Positions 44,655 through 55,391 of a stretch of DNA of 64,000 nt are shown in pieces (position 1 is the stretch's first letter; each line of letters starts with the position of its first letter). Both the position numbers and the translations under genes were made by a program. The notes under the pieces are model-generated. The model was not told where the DNA came from. It was given only the letters and a program-made list of their open reading frames with translations, and did not search any database. This stretch comes from Cladophialophora immunda (taxonomy: Eukaryota > Ascomycota > Eurotiomycetes > Chaetothyriales > Herpotrichiellaceae), in the NCBI RefSeq assembly GCF_000835495.1, contig NW_015622543.1:496001-560000 (forward strand), in the 5' to 3' direction.

Positions 44655-47284
44655 TCAGATCTTGCTCCGCTTCTCGTGGCCCCCTTCCTCTTTCAAGTAC
44701 TCGTCTTCCGCAAAGCGTTCGTAGAAGATCAAGCTCTTAGGGTTTTCCACCGCCCCCGATGGAGTGACCTTTTGACCCGAGACAATCTGCTTGACGGCCA
44801 ATTCGATCTTTTTGCCGTTGATGGTGTATGGGATCTCCGGAGTCTGAAAGATGAAGCGGGGAACATGGCGCGGACTGAGCGCTGCAGCAATGGCCGACCG
44901 AACTTCTTGGATGGTGGAAGGGGAGAGAGTTCGATTGTCTTTCGTCTTGATGAAGAGGACGACTCGCTCGTCCGAGTCCTGTGGCCGGCGCTGGCCTACG
45001 CAGATGGTGTCCTCGAACTCGGTAAACTCGCTCACCACGTTGTAGATTTCGGCCGAGCCGAACCGCACACCAGAGGGGTTGAGCACGCCATCCCTGTCGC
45101 CATCAGTCAGCTCGATCAGCGCTCGTCTAGTAAGAAAGCTCCCCAAGGGGACGCCGAGACGGAGACATACGATCGGCCTAACATTGTATATCCTCCAGTG
45201 ACAGGCGACGAGGAGACAAAGTCACCCTGTGTCCAGACCTTGTCACCAAACCTGTCGAAATAGGCGGATCGGTATTTATCCATCCCTTTCTCCCCCCAGA
45301 AGAGAACCGGTTGAGAGGGGAACGGTTCCCGACACACCAACTCTCCTGGCTCACCAGTACCCTTGATCGACACGGCATAGACCTTGGTCATGTCGAAGAT
45401 ATCGACGGCCATGCCCAGGGCTGGCGCCTGTATTTCTCCCGAGTACAAAGGTCCTGTCGGGTCACCTAGCACCACTGGGGAGCCACGGCAGTCGATCAGC
45501 ACCAGCGACAGATGCCCGTCTAGGATTTAGGGCCCAACTTACGCGAGCATGCCATATCTGTGCCTCCGCTCCCAGATACAAGGTGGATGTGTTCCGGGAA
45601 TCCAGCATCATAAAACCATTCGCAGACCTTGGCTGGGAGGACCGATCCGGTGGAAGAAACAGTTCGGAGACTCGTTAGGTTGATCGTTTGTCCTGTGAAA
45701 TAAGGTTAGGTTAGCAAAGCTCTCTCTCTTCACACACACACACACAATTTGTAAGGGAATGAAAGGTTTTTTTTTGGGCTTTACTTGGATTCAACTTTCT
45801 GTCGTGAAGATCGGTCAGAAATCTTGCAGAGGTGCCGAACAGCGTTATTCTGTCATCCTCGAGTCAGTGAAGTCGTGGGTGACGTATGAGCGATCAACGA
45901 TTCATACTTGAGTTTCTCGATCATGCGCAGCGTGACGAGAGGGTCCGGGAAGAGCGGAGACCCGTCATAGAGGACTACGCTGCCGCCATACGAGAGGCCA
46001 CAGAGAACCATGGCCCACATGATCCAGCCAGTCTTCACAACATGTCAGCACCAGCATCTCTTCAGTCACGGAATGCACAGCAGTCACACCGTCGTATACT
46101 GGTAGATGATGTCTCCCGGCCTCACGTCCAGGTGGAGCATATAGTCTTTCTTGATTTGCAACAACATGGCCTGGACGAAACAGCTCTCAGGTCAGCCTCA
46201 ATCCATTCCTCCTTGATGAGAAGGGGGTCTCCGAGGTATGATCAACTCAACTCACGCAAGCACTGTGAACGATGCACTTTGGAGCACCTGTCTGTGTCGG
46301 AGTCAACATCCTCCCGTATCATTGCGTCGAGTTGAATGTTTACTTGCCGTGCCAGACGAATATACGATGAACCCAGGCTGGTTGAATGGCAGTTGCACAA
46401 ACGTGAGGTCTCGGTCCGGCGCTCCCTGGACAAAGTTGTGCCAAGTCACGACATCCCTCGAAACCTTGGTGGAGTAGGGAATTTCTCGAACGATCATGAT
46501 GCCGAGTTGGAAGTTTCTCGTCTTCCGTAACCTAGCTGTGCACTCTTCGTACTTCTGGACCAACGGGCGTAATTTGCCATTATACCGCACCGAGCTCTCG
46601 AAAAGTACGAGCTTGGGTTCGATCTGGTTGAGTCGTTGCATGATGCCTTCGACCCCCATGTCAGGCGATGACGTGGACCATATGGCCCCCAAGCTCAAGG
46701 TGGCGAGACAGGCCACGACCGTTTCGACACAGTTGGAAATGATGGCGGCCACGCGGTCGCCGACGGTAACTCCAGCTTGAGCCATGGCGCTGGCCGTTGC
46801 TCTCACCATCTCTCGAAGTTCAGGCTGGGTCACGGGCTTGATGACTCCGCAGCCTTCCGAGACAGCGTACAGTGCGACTTTGTTCAGCGAATTCGTATTC
46901 ATCAAATGCTCTGCGAAGTTCATCCGGATGTCTGGAAAGAACTCGGGAGGAGGGTACATGGAAGCATCCTAATGATCAACCCCTTGTCAAGACTGTACGG
47001 CCAGTCGTGAGCAATCAATGAAGCAGGATGCTACTCACGGTCCTTGTCATGGCCGTTGTAGGCCGAAGCCCAGGTTTGATCTGCTCATATTCGAACAGAT
47101 CGATCCAGAAATCAGACGCGGTTGACGAATCAGTCGACCAGGCGTGAAGGTCCCCAAAGTTTCTCAACGCCAGCCCTCTTTTCTCATTCACTTGGCGACG
47201 GAATTTGTCCATGTTGGTCTGCGACGGGTCGGCATTCTCCCAAAGGATGCGCGGCGCAATGGCGTGGTCGGACATCGTACACAT
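44655..47284 (-). CDS. Acetoacetyl-CoA synthetase
   Basis: Multi-exon minus-strand gene (eight or more exons) for an adenylate-forming enzyme of about 670 aa. The N-terminus has the acetyl/acetoacetyl-CoA synthetase cap (ILWENADPSQTNMDKFRRQV, FPDIRMNFAEHLM). The AMP-binding motif YSSGTTGAPKCIVHSA is completed across an intron. Further features are GWIMWAMVLCGLSYGGSVVL, STGSVLPAKVCEWFYD, FVSSSPVTGGYTMLGRSDGV and the C-terminal lysine loop PYTINGKKIELAVKQIVSG. It converts acetoacetate, ATP and CoA to acetoacetyl-CoA in the cytosol. The intron in the AMP-binding motif (46292-46347) uses a GC donor. Start is ATG 47284 (or in-frame ATG 47275). A role in recovering acetoacetate from the neighbouring FAH-family reaction is likely. 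Confidence 0.9.
46292..46347 (-). other. GC-AG intron inside the AMP-binding motif
   Basis: The donor reads GCAAGT and the acceptor ACACAG. Splicing joins YSSGT to TGAPKC exactly, restoring the universal phosphate-binding loop. No GT donor nearby gives this join. Confidence 0.7.
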
Positions 47285-47760
47285 GTGGTTGTCGCAAAGT
47301 GACCTGGTATCAGAGCATCGAGTGACGAACGCTGAACGGATACTTGATGGCAGTGGAAAATGTGAAGGATATGCCGCTGTCCCAGTTGCGAAGGTGTGTA
47401 TGTCGCGAGAAGACCATCCCATCAAATGAAATGGCTACAGATGTTTCTGGCCTGCCATGACCCGCGTGTTGGGTTTTGATCGTGTCGGGTCGAGCCCTCG
47501 TACTGTGAGGTTCTGGACGGAGCCTCGTCCATGCCGAAGCCGTGAACCGGCCGGGAGGAAGGTAGTGAACGATGAAGCACCGAAATCACTTGGATCTGGA
47601 CAAAGCGACACTAGGCCAGAAGATCTCCGACCCGATTGTTGCAGGTAATCTACTAGCAGTTTCCTGCATGTATGAAGGCTCCGAGGGTACCGGAGGGTAT
47701 CATCCGGTGTCCGGACTCCACATCTGTTACCTAGCCATCCTTCCTGTGGATATGGTTATA
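47285..47760. promoter_or_regulatory. Upstream region of acetoacetyl-CoA synthetase
   Basis: 476 bp between the AACS start and the transposon relic. It contains the CGG-N3-CCG site described separately. No gene seen. Confidence 0.45.
47704..47715. promoter_or_regulatory. CGG-N3-CCG site upstream of AACS
   Basis: CCGGTGTCCGGA; its reverse strand reads TCCGGACACCGG, containing CGG-ACA-CCG. The 11-mer CGGTGTCCGGA recurs exactly at 51624-51634 upstream of the MFS gene. It lies about 420 bp upstream of the AACS start. Confidence 0.45.
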
Positions 47761-48477
47761 GTGGCGAGTAAAAATCCAAAAAATTAGTAATTTTACCAAG
47801 GGGTACAATAATGATACACCACTATATACGTATATAGCGATATAGCCCTAGATAGGCTAGAATAGCGTAATTTATCTAGTAAATAGCTATTTTATAGTAT
47901 AGTAGCCTATATTAATATATTTGTACGATCTCGCCGTAAACTAATATCTTCTCACTACCACCTAGAGATACGCGCTATAGCTATAATAGCTAGACTAAAT
48001 CCGCCTATATTAATACTAATATCTCTAAGGATACTATCTCCGACCTTAAGGGAGCTTATAGAGCCTACTCTAGTACTCTCTAGACTAGGCACTACTATTT
48101 TAGCTAGTACTAGTATAGTAGGCGATAGTAGACCTAGTTAAACCCTTAAGCTAATATTTAACGCCTCAATCTAGGCGCGATTACCTATACCTAGTACTAC
48201 GATATACTAACCTATACTATAGTTTAGTAGACTTACTATAGAGGAGGCGTAATTAGTTACTCTTTAGGCGATTAGGGCGAGACCTACTATTAAGCGATCT
48301 TGGACCTTATAGAGCTTATAATAGCTATCTAAATTACAGTTCCTTAAGGATAAGGATAAGTTTAACTTATCCTTAGATCTAGGTAAGTTAAATAACTTAA
48401 TATCTAGCTAATTTAGCTGGATATTAAAATAATTATAAAGTGTAAAATTACTAACTTTTTGGATTTTTGCTCGCCAT
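47761..48477. mobile_element. RIP-mutated TIR DNA transposon or MITE
   Basis: 717-bp AT-rich insertion bounded by 36-bp terminal inverted repeats (47761-47796 and 48442-48477). The two ends differ only at three positions, each a C/T or G/A transition. The interior is rich in TpA and almost without CpA/TpG, as expected after repeat-induced point mutation. No transposase frame survives. Flanks read TATA and TGTA, so the target duplication is at best a diverged 4-mer (TA-type insertion possible). It lies between AACS and the MFS gene, inside the second cluster. Confidence 0.85.
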
Positions 48478-48810
48478 TGTATCTCCATCTGGGACAGGCG
48501 TTATTGGAGTTTCTGATATTTTGTAATCAGTTTGGATTCTGCTCCACCGAGATCCCGACAAAAGTACCCAGTACCTGGTACCATGTTTGACAATCAGCCA
48601 CCACCATTTCATAAGTCCAGTTGATCGGGCTGGAGCTCATTTGTTTCCGCCCCCATAAGAACAGCAGCGGATAATCTCCGGATTCGGCCTGGAATGGCCA
48701 GACTGGCTTGTTTCGTGCCGAAAGACGTGAACTCATGCCGGCCATCGTGGACCAAACGTTCGACCCCAATCTGCCAGATCCTTCCATCTTCTTCCTTCAT
48801 CCTTCACCCT
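48478..48810. other. Intergenic, no gene seen
   Basis: 333 bp between the transposon relic and the MFS stop codon. Base composition returns to normal at once, which sharpens the right boundary of the insertion. Confidence 0.5.
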
Positions 48811-51468
48811 TCACTGGGCCGGAGTCTTTTCCTCAGCTAGGTCTTCGTGTCTGCCCACAATCCTCTTGGGAACATGTGAGGTAAGAAGCGGATCCATGTT
48901 GCGCATGCAGAGGGCCGCGATGGTCGAGACCGCCCCAAAAATGAGCGCCGCATAGTAGACATGGGCATATGCCGCGGCCTGTCCGTCATTGACCGCGTTC
49001 AAAACCGCAGTCAAGATGGCCGGACTGATGCCTGGGACCTGCTCCAGGGCCTGGACGGAACCAGCGGCAAGGGCGGCGAAGAGTGGTGGGAGAGAGCTTT
49101 GAGGGAGACCAGCTTCGAGGGCAGCAGGGGCGACGTGGCTTTCAAGTTCTCCAGGGAGTTTGTCTAAGGGGACACAAAAGTCAGTGGCGCAATCAATGGA
49201 TGATGCGATGGATGGATGGCCTTAACTCGTCAAGGTGGCCAGCAGAATCGCTGTCCCGATGGCACCGATTCCTGTTCGTGCCCCGGCCATGAAAGAGAAC
49301 GCCGAGCCCAATTCACCATCGCTGGGGGCGAGTAATTGCACCAACGCCGCCGTCTGTTGCTCGATCATGCCAATTGGCAGGCCGGCGAGAAAGGAGCAGG
49401 CGATCCCGAAGCCTCGATTGTTCCGGTTACAATGCGCCAGAGCGCCGACAAACGCAGTCATCCACGCACACTCGATGACGAGCTGCCATTTGACGTGTTT
49501 AACGACGCCCCAGAGTGGTCCCAGGAACACCATTCCGGCCCAGACAGAAATTCCGACCGTCGTTGATAGCCACGCCGTCTCTTGCCATGGCGTTGTCGGT
49601 GTCTTGTAGATGGAAGCAACCTCTGTAAGTGATCGCATTGCAGTATTAGTACTCGTCCGAGAGTTGGAACAACGCGACGAGGAGGCGTTTGATCAGACGC
49701 ACGTGTAGGCCAGATGATGGAGAGACCAATATACGTGATCCCACCGATGCAGGAGCATGTGAAGGCCATCGTGTATCCCCATACGTCTATGAAGGATTTC
49801 TTGGACAAAAGGGGCCTCGCCAGAGGCATATATATCTCTGTGTGTGAGAGACTTATCAGTCATGACACAGCCTGAAGGCGTGGTAATCTGGCACTCACCG
49901 TAGAGGACAAAGGCGACCAACACCACCCCGCCGGTAATGATCTGACCTAATACCTTGCCAGATTTCCACGGATACGTACTGCCTCCCATCTGAATGCCGA
50001 GAATGAACAATATCAAGCCGACAGTCACCAAGAAAGCCCCACCATAGTCGATCTTGCGTAGCTTTTGCTGGAGTGACAATTCGTTTGCCAACTCTCTGGG
50101 GAAGTAAAACACCACATAGAGGACAAGAGCAACCCCTAGGGTTCCATCCAAGGTCAGAGCTGGGCCTTTGAGGGGTCTGGAATGCCGAGAGCCTAACCGA
50201 GGACAATAATATACACATAATAGATCCATCGCCAGTTCAGGTGGAAGACGATTGAGTTCCCTAGCACATGTGGTACTCAGTCCATATGTCAAGCAAAACA
50301 CGCGAACGATGGATTCGACTCACCGAAATACGCGCCGAGACCCTGGGCGGGCAGGGCGATGGTGGTGACGAGACCCATGCCGACGATTTTGTGTCGATTA
50401 GGCACCAACTCTGTGGGCTCTGAATGTCAGACATCTGTGGAAGAACTGTGAGGTTCATCAAGGAGGGGTTGGGGGAAGGGGGACGGGGGTTGGTGGTTAG
50501 TAGTGGAGCGCCCATACCTGTCGCCACCACCATGAAAGTGAACTGGGCACCAGCAGCCAGTCCAATCAGTGCCTATACAGAGGATATGGATCAATCAATT
50601 GTTCTCGCGATAACTATTTGAGCCGAGTGGTTCTTACATTGGCGCCAGCAAGAGTTTCCATCGTCTTTGCGGTGCACGCAACGATCCCTACGCAGGAGTG
50701 AGCCAATCATGTTTTTTGTTTTTTTGCAAGACTAGGGAGAAGAAGATGAGGGAGAAGAAAAAGAAGCAGACTTACCTCCAATGAAGCCCGAGGCATTAAA
50801 GACAATCATGGTCCATCGTCGACCTAAAATGTCGGACAGGTATCCCACGAGCATATAGCCCACGGCAGTCCCCATGGTCCACACGATGGAGAAGAGACTC
50901 GCTTTCGATTGTGAGGCATCTGGTCTTCGTCAGACACCCAAACTACCCTCACCCCTTCCCAGGGCTCGTTGCGGATGTGAAAATACGAACCGGTGGCTTG
51001 ACTGATGGTAGTCAACACGGCAGCAGGAACAATGAAGCCCCATGCGCAGCTGAACAGTGCCAGCGAAATGGCACAGAGCGATCCTAACTACACCGCCGCG
51101 AGACATCGGTCAGCAAGAGAATTCTGGGTGGGACATGATGAAATAAAAAAGGAAGAAATCGAAGACTACCCCGAAGCTGCTTGGGTATGTATAAGGACAT
51201 TGGGGAGAGGAGAAGATGACAACAAGGTCTATCTTACGGTACATGGCTCCAGAAGGAACTTCCAGCCCACTTCAGCAATATGAGAGGTCGCCTCTGTCGC
51301 GATATTTTCGACGATAATCTGCTCAGCTCCAGCATGCGCTCCCGAGTCCTCGATTTCGAGTCTGGTGATACCATTGTCGGCCTAGACACAATCAAAGCAA
51401 TCAGTAGGGCTCCTTTTCATACTGTATGGAAGATAAACTGACGGACTGACCTTGTCTCTTTGGTCCAT
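48811..51468 (-). CDS. TRI12-type MFS efflux transporter
   Basis: Multi-exon minus-strand gene (about ten exons), roughly 560-580 aa, 14-TM type. Visible segments include [20 protein letters not shown] (TM1), [55 protein letters not shown] followed by [26 protein letters not shown] and [17 protein letters not shown], and a charged C-terminus. The subfamily exports toxins, siderophores or pathway products across the plasma membrane. It matches the partial MFS gene at the left edge of the window segment for segment. Start ATG 51468 begins a short first exon (MDQRDK). The second and third exon joins are uncertain. A CGG-N3-CCG site lies 156 bp upstream. It probably protects the cell from the cluster's substrate or intermediates. 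Confidence 0.88.
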
Positions 51469-51915
51469 AATGGGTTGTAAAGTATGGAACATGCGGGAAT
51501 GTCCTTGTACTCTTACGCATTCAATAGGAGAGCTTGAGCGCGATAAGATGCTCCCGTTGGAAGGACAAGGAAGGGGGGAGGGCAGTTTTCAGCTCGATAT
51601 TTATATCATGGCATCCCGGAGAGCGGTGTCCGGAAACTCCATGCCGTGTGAGGAGTGCCAACTTCTCATCATGGGCGGACGCGGACAGAGGTGTCCGGGG
51701 CCCCGGGGGCAGAAAAATCTAAGTCGACGAGAAAGGGGGCGACGCAAAAGAAAGAGGTCTGGTTCCCCCGGACACGAGTCGAGATTGCGATCGGCCTTGA
51801 CCGAGGCTCAGAGACCATATGGGAGGAATCTGCCCGAGGTCAACTATTGGGCTCTTACAGGATACAGTCTCGGGCTCTGTGGGATCGACTCTGACAGGCC
51901 GATTTCAATTCTATT
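51469..51915. promoter_or_regulatory. Promoter region of MFS gene
   Basis: 447 bp between the MFS start and the FAD-monooxygenase stop. GC-rich, with the CGG-N3-CCG site at 51624-51634, a 12-bp perfect palindrome CCGGGGCCCCGG at 51695-51706 and TATATATC-like sequence near 51596. Confidence 0.5.
51624..51634. promoter_or_regulatory. CGG-N3-CCG site upstream of MFS gene
   Basis: Same 11-mer (CGGTGTCCGGA) as upstream of AACS; the reverse strand carries CGG-ACA-CCG. It lies 156 bp upstream of the MFS start, a usual distance for a fungal zinc-cluster operator. Confidence 0.5.
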
Positions 51916-54178
51916 CTAGTCTCCATGGGAGTCATACCGCTGGAATTGCCCTGCACGAGATCCTGCCACGGTAGCGCGGCTGATCTTGACTCGATTGGTG
52001 GCGCTGGCGGTGATGGCATCGTCCCCCACGGTGACACCGTTGGTCAGACCAGCCTTTGCTTGTTGGGACACGAACCCATTGGGATCGTAGGGGTCGGTGG
52101 GAATGTCCTGGCCGACGGTATCACCGAGCAAGACCCTGAGCGCCTCAACAGCCTCCTCTCCATGACGCAGACTCCCATCCAATTGTCGCCAGGCCACAAA
52201 GTTGTCCGGACGCACGAGAATGGCCCCTCCTCTCCGAAGCTGCGATTCTCGAGGCCAGCGATCGTCGCGGTCAACATACGCGCAAGGGCGAAGTCCCGAA
52301 GCCAGCGGGCCGATCTGAGCAATCCGGACATTAACTTTCAGCTCTCCCACAACTTTCCCGAGGGCGTCGATCCAGGCAGATCCATAATGGTCAGTAATAA
52401 GCAAGTAGTCATCCGTCTTCTTGATGAGGTCATGCGTCGACAGGACATGCTGAGCACGATCATCCCTCTCTTCAAGCCAGACATGGGGAAGTCGGTGACC
52501 CGGTCGGCTTGTTTGGACATATGTTTGGCCCAGGGGGTCAATCGGGGGCCTCTCAGTGCCGTCCGAGACCAATGCGCCGCCTCGCCAGTAGCTAAACCCG
52601 AGTTCAAGGTCCAAGGCAGAGTATTCGGTCATTTGGCTCTTGATGAGGTATCTCAACTGAGCACGGAACGTTTCACCAATGTCAGACTCTTCCACCAAGG
52701 CTTCCATTCGCGCGCGGTTGAGTTCTCGTTGTCCGGGGGCGAAACCTACCGCAGCGGCAATGATGGCTTGGTTGGAGAATGTCATCAATCTAAACACCGC
52801 AACAGTCCGTCAGCTTTACCTTTTCCCGTGGATAAAACGCAATTGACATGGCCAAGTACTCACCCCCAATCGCAATTTCGCTTTCCAACAAGGCGTCTCT
52901 CTTGCTCATAGGTATCGAGAAGTCTGGGCGAAGCGGTCCCTTTGATCACTTGCGCAAGCTTCCAGGAGAGGTTGTATGCATCCTCGATCGAAGTGTTGAG
53001 ACCTAAGCCAGTGGTTGGTGGACCTGAACCAGCGTCAGCCACACATTGGAGCTATAGCATGTTTCGTCTCGAGACTTACGTCGGTGCGCGGCGTCGCCAG
53101 CAATAAAGATCCTCCCTTCTCTGTACTTGTTGGCCAACACACGCTCCAGGACCCAGTGACTAACCGCTTGGACCTTGAGTTGAAGGTCGGGAATTTTGAG
53201 CAACTCTCGAATTCTCGGGATCAGTAAATGCTCCTGGGCTTGGGTAAATCGAGCTGGATCATCGACACGGAATCCAAAGTGAATGGTCCAGTTTTCAGAG
53301 TACCGTCCAAAGGTGGGGCCCATGCAAACGACTGTGCCACTCCCCAGAATTGTCTCGCCCTCGGGATTAATGTAATTCGCAATCAAGGTTCGCTCGTCCC
53401 AATACTGGGACAGGTCCGCCTCGAAGTGGACCGACACAACGTCCGCAATGTCGGTTGGTCCTTCAAGAACAGCACCAATCTTGGGTGCGACGAAGCCTTT
53501 CCCACCTTCGGCAGCGACGACATATTGCGCGCGATAGGTGACCTGGGGACCCTCGGTGGGTTGAACACTAATCAACACATAATCGTCGTGCGGGACAATA
53601 TCGATGACTCTGTGGGAGAACTTAATATTCCCGGGGTTCCTCTCCTCTGCAACTGTTCTCCAGATCGGCTCAGACCGGACAAGTGGCAAATTCGCAGGTC
53701 TTTCAGACCCGACAAGTCTGTCTCCTCGTCAGCTACATTGGAGGACATCGAACAGGACTTCCCCGTACAGGTACTTATGAAGCAGTTCAGAACCCTCATC
53801 ACCGCCGAAGGACGGGCTGGCAAAAAAGAGCTTCCGGTCATATGGGCCCGTGCCCCCCAGTGATGATGAAAAGGTCACCTGGCTCATACAACGGTTGGGG
53901 GCACTCTGTTCTCTGATGCGGTGCGCATAGCCATGAACACGGAAGATTTCCAGGCTCCTCTGGTTGAGATAGTGTGCCTTCGGCAAGATCGAGGTATCCC
54001 TGTGCTTTTCAAATAAGACATGCGGTATCTCCTTTGTCGACAGAAAGATGGACAGGTTCAAACCACAGCCTAGACTTATTAGCAGGGCCTAGTCTTGTTG
54101 AGTGGAATGCAAAAGTATACCGCCGCCTCCGATGATGACCACAGGCACGTCGATGATTGTTTGGCTGTCGGTGGCCAT
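51916..54178 (-). CDS. FAD-dependent phenol-hydroxylase-type monooxygenase
   Basis: Multi-exon minus-strand gene of about 650 aa, the length of phenol 2-monooxygenase / PheA-TfdB class enzymes (PF01494). The first intron (near 54060-54112) joins VVIIGGGG to CGLNLSIFL, giving the GxGxxG dinucleotide fold. A second (about 53735-53797) joins LLHK to [13 protein letters not shown] and removes an apparent stop. The GD motif is [10 protein letters not shown], followed by [20 protein letters not shown]. The motif usually read as DG is EG here ([13 protein letters not shown]). A long C-terminal part (about 200 aa) resembles the thioredoxin-like extension of aromatic hydroxylases ([32 protein letters not shown]). 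It should hydroxylate a phenolic ring with NAD(P)H and O2, a natural first step for this cluster. Confidence 0.9.
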
Positions 54179-55028
54179 GTCGTTACTATTCCCTGATGAT
54201 ACTGGACCTCTTCTGTTCCTCTAATTGCTGTGGACGTGGGGTCCCTCCCGCTGCTCTTGTAGCTTTTCTCGCACAGTAGATCTCAACTCTCATACCATCT
54301 TAACACAGGCAGCATGGCGGGACGTCGCAGCTAGGCCACCAAGCACCCTTCCGAAGTACAAGTGGACTGAGGGTTGGTGGTCTCGTGACTTGGCATTCTC
54401 AGTGGACTCCCCCGGGTGGCGATCCGGGCCGCGGAGGTTGCCCCGAAGCCATTACTCGGAGCGGAGGCTCTGCCCCCGGAGTCACGAACGTTCTTGGGCC
54501 TGCGTGAGGCATTGACTCTCTGAAGATGCTGTTCAAGGTGAGGTACAGTAGACGAGTGCCTTTTGTCATAAAGAATTGGCATTTTAAGCCCCGGGTCACG
54601 TGACTCTCCAGTGGGACATTTGTGACTGAAAGGGTTGCCAAGGGGATGTAATGACTGTCACGCTAGTACCTGGAAGGGCTTCGGCCGAACGGCCTCGAAC
54701 TAGCGTGGTAGGCCTCTGTAAATTACTCGAGGGTATATAGTCAGACGGTCCCCAGGACCTAGCAGAATTCACCATGTTACTCCGTTGAGTCACACATTTG
54801 ACCAGTACTACGAAGTATACCGGGTAAAGACCATTGATCCCCGCTGTGTGATGGGTTGAACCCAGGAGAAGGCTCGGTTCTGGCGAACCAGCGCCAAGAC
54901 CAACGCCAGGAAACCATACCTTCTGATTGGGTGTGTTCGCCTGTATAATGTACAGGCGAAATGCTGCCTCCTGATTGGTCAAGACGTACACGGTGCAAGG
55001 GATACAGAATCCTGACAGCTGAGACACC
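54179..55028. other. Intergenic, transition to repeats
   Basis: Upstream region of the FAD monooxygenase followed by sequence with no supported gene. Small ORFs on the minus strand (54331-55199) are translations of repeat-like DNA. TATATAG at about 54735. Confidence 0.4.
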
Positions 55029-55114
55029 GTACGCAAGGGAAGGTAAGGAGTTGGAGTAAGTACGCAGGGGAAGGCAAGGAGCTGGAACAAGTACGTAAGG
55101 AAGGAGCAAGGAGG
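55029..55114. repeat. 31-bp tandem repeat, 2.7 copies
   Basis: Units start at 55029, 55060 and 55091, each opening with GTACG and containing AAGG-rich purine sequence. Units 1 and 2 differ at a few positions, mostly transitions. The third is truncated. Confidence 0.8.
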
Positions 55115-55147
55115 TAAGGACACTAGTTACCTCCTTACGGCGCGTTA

Positions 55148-55391
55148 AAGGATATAAGGAGAAAGGAAGGACAGCCATTCCTCCCTTCTCTCTCCTCAAA
55201 TTTGTCCTCCTTGTTACTAGGTTAGCTAGCTAGTTGCAGAACTCTTTCCAAACCCTCACACCTTATAGTGGAGTGTACGATATAAGGAGAGAGAGAGAGT
55301 GACTGTTCTTCCTTCTTTCTTTCCCTCCTTAAATTTATCCTCCTTATTACTAGGTTAGCTAGCTAGTTATAGAACTCTTTCCAAACCCTCA
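55148..55391. repeat. Direct duplication of about 115 bp
   Basis: Copies at about 55148-55262 and 55279-55391 both begin GATATAAGGAGA and end in ACTCTTTCCAAACCCTCA, sharing GGTTAGCTAGCTAGTT. The second copy has TATAG where the first has TGCAG, and TTATCC for TTGTCC, i.e. RIP-like transitions. It may be part of a decayed LTR bordering the AT-rich block. Confidence 0.75.

Noticed and set aside
30753..54178. Secondary-metabolite biosynthesis cluster
   Set aside because: P450, FAD monooxygenase, SnoaL-like protein and MFS pump are suggestive, but no PKS, NRPS, terpene cyclase or DMATS is present; a biosynthetic core outside the window cannot be excluded.
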